From assembly GCA_010909165.1 (NCBI GenBank), contig VJWM01000182.1, positions 1 to 64,000 of the forward strand: a stretch of 64,000 nt of DNA, read 5' to 3'. The notes beneath the pieces were generated by a model. The model searched no databases. It was not told the DNA's origin and saw only the letters and a list, made by a program, of their open reading frames with translations. Below, in pieces: positions 22,020 to 33,065 of this stretch (positions within the stretch are counted from its first letter, which is position 1; each line of letters opens with the position of its first letter). The translations under genes were made by a program, and so were the position numbers. This DNA comes from Anthoceros angustus. Lineage: Eukaryota > Streptophyta > Anthocerotopsida > Anthocerotales > Anthocerotaceae.

Positions 22020-22536
22020 TTACTTTTTAGAAGCCGTATCCACGGCATGCCATTCATCCGGCCCCCCAGCCATTTCATCTAGTCTCTGGATGGCACATTG
22101 GTGACAATACCACTCACCATCCGGTATCATCTTGAGCGGAGGCCGTAAGCAGAACACATGGTAGCCTTTGTTTTATTTGTCACACAGTATCATCAGCTCT
22201 GGGTCCGTGATGTGACCACAAAATTCGCAAGGTAAGTCGATCGGTGGCTTCCAAGCCTGTGGTTGTGTCCTCATATCTAGGTTGGGCAGGTGACATGGTG
22301 CCAAATGACGCATGTGCTCCTTGCACCATCGTCCATCTTGTCCTTCCAGCTCAATGACTCCCTGCTCACCCACACTCACCAGACATAAAATCAGACGTCC
22401 GGTACTCACATCCAGCGTGCTTGAAGGCCGATGCTGTAAGTACACAAAGTCCCCTACTTCAAACTTCCTCGCCTTGGGTTTCCATGAGCCACCTCGCGTA
22501 AAGGCATACCGGAGTTGATCTCGGTGTTGTGCAATT
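22020..22536 (-). mobile_element. Ty3/gypsy integrase C-terminus fused to a PHD finger, second locus
   Basis: Read leftwards from 22536: IAQHRDQLRYAFTRGGSW, KFEVGDFVYLQHRPSSTLDV, VIELEGQDGRWCKEHMRHL, APCHLPNLD, then a PHD finger CEFCGHITDPELMILCDK, TAA, NKGYHVFC, DGEWYCHQC, and a tail that stops at 22022. Seven of the eight C4HC3 ligands are present; the fourth cysteine position is the TAA. The frame is otherwise uninterrupted. The piece is cut at its N-terminal side by a transposon terminus (22538). It is homologous to 1381-1941 over the whole length, which shows that the integrase-PHD fusion is a family trait and not a chance neighbour. Confidence 0.8.
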
Positions 22537-22537
22537 A

Positions 22538-22566
22538 ACAGCGTCTGGGTAGAAAGGGGTTTCTCC
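22538..22566. repeat. terminal inverted repeat of a DNA transposon inserted in the integrase
   Basis: ACAGCGTCTGGGTA then GAAAGGGGTTTCTCC; the same terminus starts at 35979 inside another gypsy copy at the equivalent integrase codon (after MAMDNLAI) but in the opposite orientation relative to the integrase gene. Together they define inverted ends of one transposon family. Confidence 0.6.
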
Positions 22567-22989
22567 AGTTACCCCTTCTTGCACATGTCTGAGAATGGAC
22601 CCTTTTTTGCACCATGCAAAATCTGAACACAAATCGGCTGATACATAGCAAACCCTAGTGTTTTCCATGTGAAAGCGATTGCTTTCACATAATATGTGTT
22701 ATTGAAATGCAGCAATAATGACAAGTAACCGTAGTCCACCTTGTGGACTTGTGTATATCGGAAAAAATATTACATTTAGATGCGCAAACATGCGCCACCT
22801 CTACAAACCTAATTTATGCTCACATTCTCAATCGGGATAGATGACGATGGGGAGGGAGCAGGTCCAGGGGAGGAGTATGAGGAAGAGCGTGAGAAGAAGG
22901 CACGTGCCATGAGTTATATGAAGAAACAACGCTCTGGACTTCATAGACCTTCCGCCTGCCACCTCCTTCGCGAAAAAAACCGGATGCCC
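22567..22989. other. transposon-internal or unassigned sequence
   Basis: Follows the TIR at 22538-22566. A hairpin-forming pair GTGAAAGCGATTGCTTTCAC lies at about 22669-22688. No transposase domain recognised. Confidence 0.35.
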
Positions 22990-23985
22990 TCGCTTATGGG
23001 GTTTGGTTGTCAATTCTTCCTCATCATTGGGGAAAACCTCATGCCACATTGTCAGATTGATCAATGAAAATGGTGCTCCTTTGCTCACGATGGTGGCGAT
23101 GCAATTGCGGCCTTCGATAATCTTTGCCAATATACCTCACTTGTTCCGGGCACCCATCTATTACCCACTCCCCTCTCTCCGTGAAAAGGTCATAAAGCAG
23201 AACAATAAGCCCTATTGGTTTCTGGTAAGGGCATACAACATGTCCATCGTTTGACACATTGAAGTTTCTTCACGTGGATGTCTAATGAAAGCGGGCATGG
23301 CTCCAATCTCCTAGCACCTTTGTTGCCAGCGCCTTTGCATTTCCTCATATCTTGTGGGGTGGACACCATACCCTCTTGTAAAGTACTCGCAGTTCTCATA
23401 TAGACCTTCCTCCGCAATCAAATTATCTTTCTCCCACACCATGGTATACACACCTCCGCGCTCATACCATTTACGCAGCGCATTCTGAACATCCTGCATC
23501 TGATCTGGACCATGCATAAATATCACTCGAAAGGTTTTGCAGTCCGTTACTGTCATGAACCCATCCATGATTTTTTCATAATCTTCGGATGTCATCTCCT
23601 GATCCCAGGATTCTGCCACATTCCCTCTTGGCAAATCAACAACCAGCAGTTTGTATTCCCGCTTTCCAAGATAGCCGCCATTTTGAATATCACCGATAAT
23701 TACTTGGTACCTGACTTTCTGTTTGCTTTTTGGGACTTGGAACATGGATAGTTTAGCATCATTGTCCTCCTCTGCTAATTATCTCTGAAGGTCTTCCACC
23801 CTCTTCCAGTTCCTTGCTGCGTTGATATGCTCTTTGAAGCTATCTGGAATGACCTTTTCTTTGTACTCTTCTGCCTGCTTCAGAGTCTGCGAGCACCAAA
23901 AAAGCATTGTGAAATTTGACGTTGATGGGGGATGCGCAAACAAGTGAGGCAATGGCATGGAATTGGCAGTAGAAGTCATTCGGAT
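22990..23985 (-). pseudogene. second N4/N6-type DNA methyltransferase copy, frameshifted
   Basis: The frame at 23979-23311 reads an N-terminal helix-rich part (AEEYKEKVIPDSFKEHINA), a TAA after EDLQR, then YKLLVVDLPRGNVAESWDQE (motif IV region; LPRG stands where S/D/N-PPY is expected), FRVIFMHGPDQMQDVQNALR and VYTMVWEKDN. After a frameshift, YQKPIGLIVLLYDLFTERGE and WVIDGC (motif X to start of motif I) lie at about 23225-23140. Another shift gives LAKIIEGRNCIATIV, aligning with LAALLCGHNCIAIEV of the copy at 15.3-17.4 kb. Motif IV before motif X/I is the beta-class order. The copy is broken, but it supplies the catalytic half missing from the other one. Confidence 0.55.
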
Positions 23986-24210
23986 CTTGCGGGAAGTGTA
24001 GGCGACTTACCCATCCTGTTGGTATGTGCTCGAAAATGTGTGTGGTGCTTTCGACAAACGTGAGTATGTCAGGAAACAATATGGGCAACTCAGAAGCTGG
24101 CTGGGGGAGGAGTTTATTTGGATGCCGTGCAGACCGGCTCATACGTGCATCGGGTGCGAAGCTTCTGGACAAATGTGAGCAGTGTGACAGCCCTAAGGCA
24201 TCATCGGCAG

Positions 24211-27200
24211 TTGACGACACTAGAACAGCGCTATGTAGATGACATCTTGGGTCCAGGATGACGTTCACAACAAGTGCGCAAGGGAGATAAGTTACCCCAC
24301 TACCCAGTGAACGTGGTGGGAAAACCAAGAAGGGCATGGCCCACGCTCGTCAAGACCGTGCAGTCCTATGCGTTTAGGAAAGGAGGAGAAGGCATGGTGC
24401 TAAAAACGAAAGGAAATGAAGTAGGGGAGCCTACAATAACAGAGCAAGAACGGGCCATGGGATTTGGCACATGTGGCACTCACACGGCTGGTGTGTCTGA
24501 ATCATTCCGGTGCAGGTTGATCGGGCAAGCCTTCGACATGACTTTATGCGATGGCTGGTAAATGCAGGCTTGGCCATAGAGATGGCCGTGTATCGAAAGG
24601 ATGGCAAGGGGCATCTGCTGATATGTGACGAAGAAGGTGAACCTACACCTGCACCCGAGAAACAAGAACATGCCGCCAATACGGCAGTGTCTGTTTCTTC
24701 GTCGCGGGGGGAAGACCATGAGAATCCGATCGATGATTGGCAAATCTGTGAAGACTTGCAACCGGCTGAGCAGCAAAAGATCCGGGACATGTTACATAGA
24801 AATCGAGGCACCTTGCGTTCAGTTGGGGCCGAGTTGGGGCGGTATGATCGCATCAAGTTCAAGATTACCACTACCACCAATGAACCTGTGTTTCGAAGAA
24901 GACACAAATTGAGTCCCATGGAATGGGATATCGTAGACAAGCGGTGCAAGGAGCTGGCTGCGGTTGGGCTGATTAGGAAGTCGACCTCGCAATATGCTGC
25001 AGCTACCGTGTTGCCACTCAAGAAGGATGAACATGGGGAGTGGAAGGATAGGAGAATGTGTGGAGATTATCGAGCCTTGAATGAAATAACGCCCATGGAA
25101 CGGTATCCCATGCCCACTCCTGACGAGATCTTTGACGCCATTGGAGAGGCCAAATACTTCACCACACTTGATTTTCGATCTGGGTTCAATCAGATTGTGA
25201 TTGAAGAGAAGGACAAGTGCAAGACAGCGTTTTGGGGCAAAGAGCAGCTGTGGGAGTGGGAAACCATGCCATTCGGTTTGAAGAATGCATCCATATATTT
25301 TCAACGAGTGGCTGACTTGGAACTGCAAGGACTATCAGTTGTCAAGTGCTACATTGATGACATTCTGGTGTTCAGCAATAGTCTGGAGGAACACCTTGAG
25401 CACTTAGAAGTCGCTGCTGACGGCCTCTGGTGAAGACCCATCCCGAAATGTAAGTTCGTCTGAGGAGATAGAGTACTTGGGGCATAAGATTGTACCGGGG
25501 GGAGTGCTGCCACAGTTGGCCAAAGTGCAGGTGGTGAGTCTCATGCCTAGACCTAAAGATGTAGGCATACGAGGCGTTCTTGGGGTTGGTGAACTACTAT
25601 CATCGGTTTATAAGAAACATGAGCAGAACCTACAAGCCGTTGTACGAGTTACTCAAGAAGGAAGCCCATTGGCACTGGGAGCAGGAGCAGGAGCAAGCGT
25701 GGTAGGAGTTAAAGGAGCAATTGGCAGAGAGGCCAATGCTTAAAAGGCCCAATTTCGACAAGCCCTTCGTCTTGTATACGGATTGGAGTGCAGTAGGCAT
25801 TGGAGCCGTGCTTGCACAAGTAGATGAGGAAGGGAAAGAGCGGGTCGTCGCCTACGCGAGCAGATCTAACAACACTGCGGAGGCCAATTACTCGTCTTAT
25901 GAAGGAGAGTGTCTAGCTGCTGTGTAGGCGGTTCTGCATTTCAGAGTATACCTATTTGGCCGAAGCTTTCAGTTAGTCACGGATCATCAGCCACTACACT
26001 GGCTGATGACCAACATGAAGCTGAGTGGGAAGCTTGCTAGATGGGTTTTGCTGCTGTCAGAATACGACATGCAGATTGTACACCGGGCAGGAAAGGTGCA
26101 TCTCAATGCCGATGGGCTCAGTAGGAGCCCGATGTGTGGGGCAGGAGACACCACTGGGGCCAGACAAGACTTCGGGTCTACTCAGCACGTGCCCAGTGTG
26201 TACCTGACATTGATGTCCATAGAACCAGGCAGCGAACAGCAGCCATCAGAAGGTGGTTGAGACATATGGAAACTCGAGCATGCCATTCAGTTGTTGAGGG
26301 ATGGGCGTGTAGCTGGTTTGGACGCAATGGCTCTCCAGAAGCTGCAGCGAAGGATCGCTTGCTATACGTACAAGGACGGTAAGGTGTTTGTGGTTGATCG
26401 ACGGGTGAGCAAGGAGGTGCCACCCGTGGAAGAAAGAAAACCATTAGTGACCAAGGTGCATAAGGCCATTGGGCACTTTGGTGTCAGCGAGCACCACATG
26501 TTGAAGAATGCATATACGGTCGGTATGTATGCGATGTGGAGCAGTGGTATCGCGGCGCATGCATGCGATGCGATGAAGGCAAGGTTTACTTGACCATGAT
26601 GTGGTGTTACATTCTTTGCCTATCGAGGATTGTTTTTTGAGATGGTCCGTTGATCTGATGCCTGAACTCCTAGCAACAAGACAGGGCAACAAACACTGCA
26701 TGTTGATGATATAGCACTTTTCAAAGTGGGTGGAGTTGGCTTTTCTTCCGGTCAGAAGCTCCAAGTATCTTGCCGGGCATTCCTGATGTGTTCTTAGCGG
26801 TATGGGGAGAAATGCGGTCTTGTGGACCAAGTCAACAAGTTTCGTGGTGAATTCCAAGCATTGTTGGACCGAAGTCTGATAGACCACCGCCACACCTCCC
26901 GGGATCATCCTCAAGCTGACAGGTTGGCTGAACGGTTAGTACAAACTTTCAAGGATTCTCTTCGCAAGTACTGCACTGAGGTTGAACCCGATTGCTGGGA
27001 TGAGTTATTGCCATATGTGGCATTGGGATATAGGATCGGTGTCTGGGCAGCCTTTGAACCAACTTATATATTACATCATGTTTGGACGGAATCTTGTGAT
27101 GTCAAATATTGTGGCGGACACCTATTTTTCAGCATGTCTCCATGCACAAGTAGATTGGGCACAGTCGAGGAGAGTGCCTCTTGGAGTTGCAAAACCGAGC

Positions 27201-27244
27201 CAATTTGTTTGATAATCCCAATGGCAATGGACAACTTGGCAATT
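24211..27244 (+). mobile_element. Ty3/gypsy Pol: C5-methyltransferase-like block, reverse transcriptase, RNase H, integrase (decayed)
   Basis: The frame from 24211 has YVDDILGPG, VGKPRRAWPTLVKTV, GEPTITEQERAMGFGT and RCRLIGQAFDM, resembling motifs IX-X of cytosine-5 methyltransferases (PTI..., the RE-x-ARLQGFP helix, and GNAV). After one indel near 24550 it runs straight into the RT frame (24510-25433): LSPMEWDIVDKRCKELAAVGLIRKS, DYRALNEITPMERYPMPTPDE, TTLDFRSGFNQI, MPFGLKNA and catalytic CYIDDILVFS. RNase H follows (FVLYTDWSAVGIGAVLAQ, VTDHQPLHWLM, ADGLSRSP), then an integrase with degraded H2C2 finger and core. It ends at MAMDNLAI, where a DNA transposon terminus begins. Several frameshifts and stops (for example TAG after CLAAV, where Trp is expected) make it non-functional. 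Confidence 0.8.
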
Positions 27245-30200
27245 CTGATCTGGGTAAAGGGGTTTCTCCGGCAATAAGGGTTTAGGCAAAAGTCCGTCTT
27301 TTCTTAAAAAGCATGAGGATGTTTTCTGGTTTTTAGCATGTGCACTCGGCTTGGAATAGAGTGATCAATTCCAGGGTGCCCCGTTCTGCATGTTTTGGCC
27401 GTGTCTCCATGCACAAGTAAATGAGCCATTTAAGAAGGTGTAAATGAAATGAAATATGTGTTTTGATAGGTTTTCAGCATGTCTCCATGTCATCAAAGCG
27501 TGGGGTTTGCTCGGCTTGCCTCCGGATATGAGTCGTGCTCCGTTCCTGCGGAGAATTATATAGAATCATGAAGCTTGCAAATCAAGCGCGCAATGCAAAA
27601 TCGCTATTTTTCAAATATAGGTGCTACTCCTTTGGTGGTGTCTGAAGATCATCTCTTCCATCTACCATTAGGGATCGCAATTATAGAGGACAAACCCGGC
27701 CTTTCTGCTTTTTTTCCTTCTAGTCCGTCGGACGCTGGTTGGGAGCTCTCTTCAAACATGCCTTCTGTAGGATCTCCAATACCTCGTCCGTGTCCATCTA
27801 CAATTGGTCGAACTAATGCTTTGGCGGCATGGACTCGCGGATCATCCTCAACTCGAACATGGTCTTGGGTTTTAATATCATTGACCATGTATTATAAACG
27901 TTTCTCCTCGCCTCAAGGTGGTGGTGGGCCCTTGTCGTTATTCGACTTCGCACTTTGCATATGGTGGAGTTCAAATAGCTTGGTCTTTATGAGCTCTTGG
28001 GTTCTCACATAAGCGTGCTCTCTCGCGTCGGGGCAAATCCATATGAAAGAATAAAGGTCTCCGACACAAAGGCGATCGAGATGCTTGGACGCTTCCGCCT
28101 TTGGCGTAGAGCATTCTTGTCCACTTAGTTGGGTGGCAAAATCTCTTGGTATATAACGACCTTCAAATGCATTGTTGTTCTCCGTTACCCACCATTGCCG
28201 CGACGGTCGTTCGTCACGAAATCTAGGTTCTCCACCTCGCAACCCAAAAGGCTGTTTTTCGCCTCACATGCAGCGGCAATCATATGGCCCTGGATCTCGA
28301 CCACATCTCCGTCTAATACTTTCCTTGCCCTTGCTCCCTTGGATATAATTACCAAGGTACATATGCAGGCCCTCGTTCCTTGATCTGGACCGGAGAAGCG
28401 ACATCGGAAGGATGGTATCGCTATTTCGCTCTACCGATTGTACCCTTTGCCATGGTATCTCTAGCTCATGATCGGCTCCACTGGAGATTTTTTCGTCGAG
28501 CTTGTGACTCCCAAAAGCCGTTCCACCATACCTTGTCGGCCTTTGGTACTACGCATCGGCTCTTGAGTGCCTTCGATGCCCTCAATGATCTATGAGGTTG
28601 GGATGCGAGCTTTCCCATGTACTTAGTGTAGTGCAGGTGCCCACGGATGGGGTTTACGGGATGAGGCGAAGAAACTCAAGTCCCTCGTCGGGTTCCCAGT
28701 GAGGCGTGGTTGATAATATTGCATGACACTACAACCATTACCCGCTGCGCGTTCTTCTCGTGATTTTAAATTGATGTTGATAATATGGTTGTTCAAGCGT
28801 CCAAGCTGCAGCATCCGTGCCCCTTTTACCCATCGAAGGCCATACATACCTTGAAATCCATAACGGTAATCACTTTCCATACGGATTTGGGGTATCGCTT
28901 GTTCAATAAGCGTCATCGAGTTAGTAGCGACATGCCTTCTTATGCCTTAGACTTTTTGAAAAACAAGAGAACATTTGATCCAGAATCATGGGTGTGCCCG
29001 AGAAGGAATCAACTTTAACCTTCGAATACCGCTTCTTCACCAGCATACTCGGATATGCAAACAACGGCATATTCTTGTTCTCCAGCGGTGTTGTCAATTG
29101 AAGGTAAAGGTCTTTGGCAAGACACGTCATAGTTGAGTATAATATCTTGAATAATATGTATCGTCGAGTTGGCATCATTGCGGATGTTCGGATAGTTGAC
29201 ATACACCCCGTCTTCATCACATTATTGTATACCAAACAACCAACAACATGAACACGAATTAACCCATCGAAATCTTTTGGAGGCCCGTGTCGGGAGCTCT
29301 GTCTTGCTCTGGTCCATTCCATCTATGGCAATTCAATATATCGGTGTTGTCCCGCCAGATGCTTCGCTAGCTTGATCGCTCTTGTTTTAAGCGAACTCGA
29401 CCGCGATTCGCTCTCAAAGCGTTACGCCAAGGAACCATGATGTGAGATTCTTATATTGCATAGAGCATAAGTGCGCAGATTGGGGCTCCACTCGCGAGGC
29501 GCGCACTTTGCGTCTGCGCAGCGCCGATCGGCATGTCGCGCGCGCGCAAGCGCGGCCTTGCGCTGCACGCTGCGGCCGGCGCCTTTGGCGGGGCACTCCT
29601 CTGCATGCCGTCGTGCACTCCCTCTGTCTTGGCCAAGTCGCGCACTCCCTCGCTGCGCACACTTGAGTCCTTACACTTGGACCTACCTTGATCTCGTCGA
29701 TCGTGTCCCGATATGTCTTGATAGTTTTGCGTACACATTTGGAAGCGGCACGGGATCTTGACATTTGGGAAGTGCATCTTCGCATAAAATGAGAGTGAGA
29801 TCGTTTGACATCCGTGCCACCTCCGTTTGTAGTCTTGGAAGATCTCTCCCTTTATAGGGTCGGCGGGTTGAACAACGCGTTGGCATGCGCTCTGCGGATA
29901 TCTTGAAAAATTGGTCCATCAAGCAATGCATTCTAGCACATGGTCTTGCTTTGGACGGGCTTGGACCTTCATTCTGACCATGGTGTGTTAGGACAACCAC
30001 ATTGTCGGATCGTGATACCTTCTCCATCAATGCAGAACACCTTGCGAAAACTTGAACACAACATTGCGTTCGAGGTCTCGGAGGTAGGTTTGATCACCTT
30101 TGGGATAGACTTGAACTACCTCAAGCGGACTTTCCAAATCTGATTCTTGTTGCTCTCGACCCATTCCCAAGCGATACCGGGTTTTCTATATGTTTCCTTC

Positions 30201-30770
30201 CAACTTTCGGCAAACATCCTTTGCTACAACAATCACGACCATGCACTCTGAACACTCATTGGAGCACAACCTTTGAGCACGCTTCCGTCTGGGATATTGC
30301 CGGCGTTTTGAGGCGGCACGCATGAAAGTCTCAAACAAAGCTTTGGGATTGAAGTTTGCTTAAAGTCCTCCAAAATCATCGTGATGTAGCAATCTTCGAT
30401 GGAAAATGGAAACGTCTTGGTGTCGCGAGAATGGCCGCGCCGTCAAAACCTCTTCTTTGGCTGTGAGCCCGTCACAGCCACTTCCATGTTAGGGATCTTG
30501 TCCAAGGTTAGGCCTTGGAGAAGAACTTCGTCATTCTCTAATGGAGTCGTATCCATGACCATTACCCGTTTTGGAATAAGCATCGGTATCAGTTTTCATA
30601 AAAGCGACACTGTCGATGTCCGATACTCTGCCCTCTTGAGGCGATTTGAAACTCCTCTACATTCAGCGTCGAATGCCAGCTTTCTCCCGATTACGCCGTA
30701 TTTGGAGGAGTCACTGCATTGCGGATATCTTTGGATCAAAGTATCCACATGGTGTGAGGCGAGAATGTGA
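27245..30770 (-). mobile_element. TIR DNA transposon with DUF7869-type gene, copy A (decayed)
   Basis: A terminus related to the 35979 TIR begins at 27245 (degraded here). On the minus strand, from about 30760 down, pieces of one long protein appear in several frames: an N-terminal part, MDQFFKISAERMP, then GLIRVHVVGCLVYNNVMK, DLYLQLTTPLENKNMP and DQMFSCFSKSLRHKKA (28921-29322), and a C-terminal part with MTLIEQAIPQIRM, GDLYSFIWICPDAREHA and ALVRPIVDGHGRGIGDP (to about 27645). The MDQSKTELP (seen in copy B), HVVG and YLQL...RENKN signatures are those of the DUF7869 family, abundant in algae and seed-free plants and thought to be transposon-encoded. The middle (29480-29660) is extremely G+C-rich and repetitive. 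Confidence 0.65.
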
Positions 30771-31887
30771 AAAGGATAGTGGCCCGTAATCTAAACGTTC
30801 AAATTAGGGGACTTCATGGTTGGACATGATGGCGGCCGCCACAAAATAAACTCTCATAGCGGCAACCCGGCCGGGTGAAGTTTAGTAAACCCTAGGTTCT
30901 TGTGGGCGACTTTTCTTAACCCGGGCGCGCGATCCGTGTCGTTGTAGAGGATTCGTTCCACAATGGACTCGTGCTTGATACACGAGCTCTACAACCCGCT
31001 GAGCGGACTTCATCATGTTTGGTCCGGCTCCACAACCAAGTTTATGCCCCTCCACAACTCGTCGGACGAGGCCATGCACCGGACCTTCCACAAACCGCCG
31101 GGTTTCTCCGGTACCAGAGCGAGGTTTAGCGGCGCTTTCCTCGAAATCTCGTACTCTAGCGCCCGGCGCTCCTCAACTCTGCCCAGCCACAACTCACCTC
31201 GTCACCACGCCCGCCGCCCTCCTGCCATCCCGGCTAGTAGTCACAACACCAACACGCCCGATGTATTCGCACCGGGCCTTTGCCCCGTGCTTCACATTGA
31301 AGAATGTGGTGCTTTGCAACTCCACAACCTGGTTCAGCCTCGAGGGGATGGTTTCCACCGGAGTCACCCCAGCTAATCCCTTGGGCCTTCACGTTTTGCG
31401 GAAGCTTGAGCTGCAACCCCACGGCCTCGTTCCGGCTGACCTCGAGTTATCTCACACGGAAAATCACCCTCGACACCTCCTCGTAGCAGTCGAGTCCAGT
31501 CCGCACGCATCAGCGTGTTGGCGGAGCTCGTCACGAAACTCTCAACACATCCCTCTACCACCAATTAATCACCTTGCGGTGGCCTTGAACCTCCGCTCCT
31601 CGAACACGGAAGGCGAGAGCACACTGAGTGCACGATGAGCCACAAGGGATAGTCGCGGTCTAGGCGCCTATATGCCCACACACCTAATCTAACCCGCTAT
31701 GTATGTACCCTAACCACAGGTACGTAGTAACTAGCCAAAAGCTCATCATTCCATCGGACTTCGTCCACCAGTTGCTTCCCATGCGGCGATCCGTTCGAAC
31801 CATACCATCGGACTAACCCGCGGCGGACCACATCCGGACTAAGCCACTGACGAGACTCCATCGGACTAAACGCCCGGCCGGTTTCTC
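30771..31887. other. unassigned part of duplication unit A
   Basis: Equivalent to about 39600-40750 in unit B. Several open frames exist on the plus strand, but they differ between the two units by frameshifts and have no recognisable domain. The phrase GATCCGTGTCGTTGTAG at about 30930 recurs at 33849, 39792 and 42663, preceded each time by a GGCGCGACTTT-like phrase, so it is an internal repeat, perhaps part of an LTR. Confidence 0.35.
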
Positions 31888-32011
31888 CGTCGAGCCTCGG
31901 CGGACTTACTCCGTCGAGCATGGCTCGGACTTACTCGTCGAGCGCGCTCGGCGGACTTACTCCGTCGAGCCGCTCGGCGGACTTACTCCGTCGAGCGCCG
32001 CTCGGCGGACC
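31888..32011. repeat. tandem repeat of ~23-25 bp (unit A)
   Basis: Four to five units of CTCGGCGGACTTACTCCGTC plus GAGC; the equivalent array in unit B is at 40751-40877. Confidence 0.9.
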
Positions 32012-32559
32012 ACTCGATCGGACCCGCCCGACGGACCTAGGGTCTAGGGATTGCACACTAAGTGCAATCGGCCAAAAGCCAACCTTATTGGCTAACTCCT
32101 CCTATCCCTCTTAGCAGTGGTGACGAAAAAAGCGAAACAAGACTAAAACAAGTCGCCGAGTACGGACGCCAGTTGGCACTCCACATATCATAACCCTTGG
32201 TTAAAAACTTCGAGTTGGTAGTGTAGTCAATTAACCATGGTTGCATCTTAGCAGGGCATCCTAAAAGCAGGAAGAGCCGTTTTTAGGGTTAAACTGAGTT
32301 ATGGGCGCGGTGCGCGGTTGATGTTTCCTCGGCGTTTGCGGTCCAATTGCGGGATTATGCAGGTTGTGTGGCTGCTAAAGGCAATCGATTGGGCCTTGGG
32401 AGGCGCGACCAGTTCCAGTGAGCAGGCGGATCCACGGGCGCCTCGGAATTTCGATGGGGATCCGGTGATCGATATGCTCTTAGGAATTTTTCTGCGAGAG
32501 GATTGTAGAGCCCATGTGGGCGAGGATGCCATGGGCGCGCTGGCGGGCTGAGACGCCAT
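32012..32559. other. unassigned part of unit A
   Basis: Linker between the two repeat arrays. Includes TAACCCTTGGTTA and a TTAACCATGGTTG palindrome (32195-32250). No coding sense. Confidence 0.4.
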
Positions 32560-32985
32560 GGAGGCGCGCGAGGGCACGCTAAGGCGCCGGATGGGCTTGC
32601 TTGTGGGCGCCGGATGGGCTTGCTTGGCGCCGGATGGGCTTGCTTGTGGGCGCCCACATGGGCTTGTGAGGCGCCCATGGGAAACTGCTTGTGGGCGCCC
32701 ACATGGGCTGTGGGCGCCCATGGGAGCAGGCGCCCATGGGCTTGTGGGCGCCCACATGGGCTTGTGGGCGCCCACATGTTTCTGTGGGCGCCACATGGGC
32801 TTGCTTGTGAGCCCACAGGCTTCTTGTGAGGCCACATGGGCTTGTGGGCGCCCACATGGGCTTCTTGGGCGCCCATGGGCTTGTGGGCGCCCACGTGGGC
32901 TGCTGTGGGCGCCCATGGGGCCTTGTGGGCGCCCACATGGGCTCTTGTGGGCGCCCACATGGGCTTGTGGGCGCCCACAGCAAAC
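32560..32985. repeat. palindromic GC-rich minisatellite (unit A)
   Basis: About 20-bp units TTGTGGGCGCCCACATGGGC repeated roughly twenty times with small variants. Each unit holds the perfect palindrome GTGGGCGCCCAC and a CATG-centred GCCCACATGGGC. Long open frames here on both strands are translations of the repeat, not genes. Adjacent palindromes could form cruciforms or hairpins. The equivalent array in unit B is at 41380-41815. Confidence 0.95.
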
Positions 32986-33065
32986 TTTAACATGGCGCCA
33001 CAAGCACAAGGCGTGCCCTCGAACGCCTACGCCAGGCTTCACGCAGGCGCTTCGCCGGTTCTTGT

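Noticed and set aside
31888-32011. Possible CRISPR-like array
   Set aside because: Units abut or are separated by a few bases with no spacers, and the sequence is eukaryotic; it is an ordinary tandem repeat.
32299-33042. Open frames of up to 247 codons on both strands
   Set aside because: They translate the 20-bp palindromic minisatellite and its flank; composition is purely repeat-driven.
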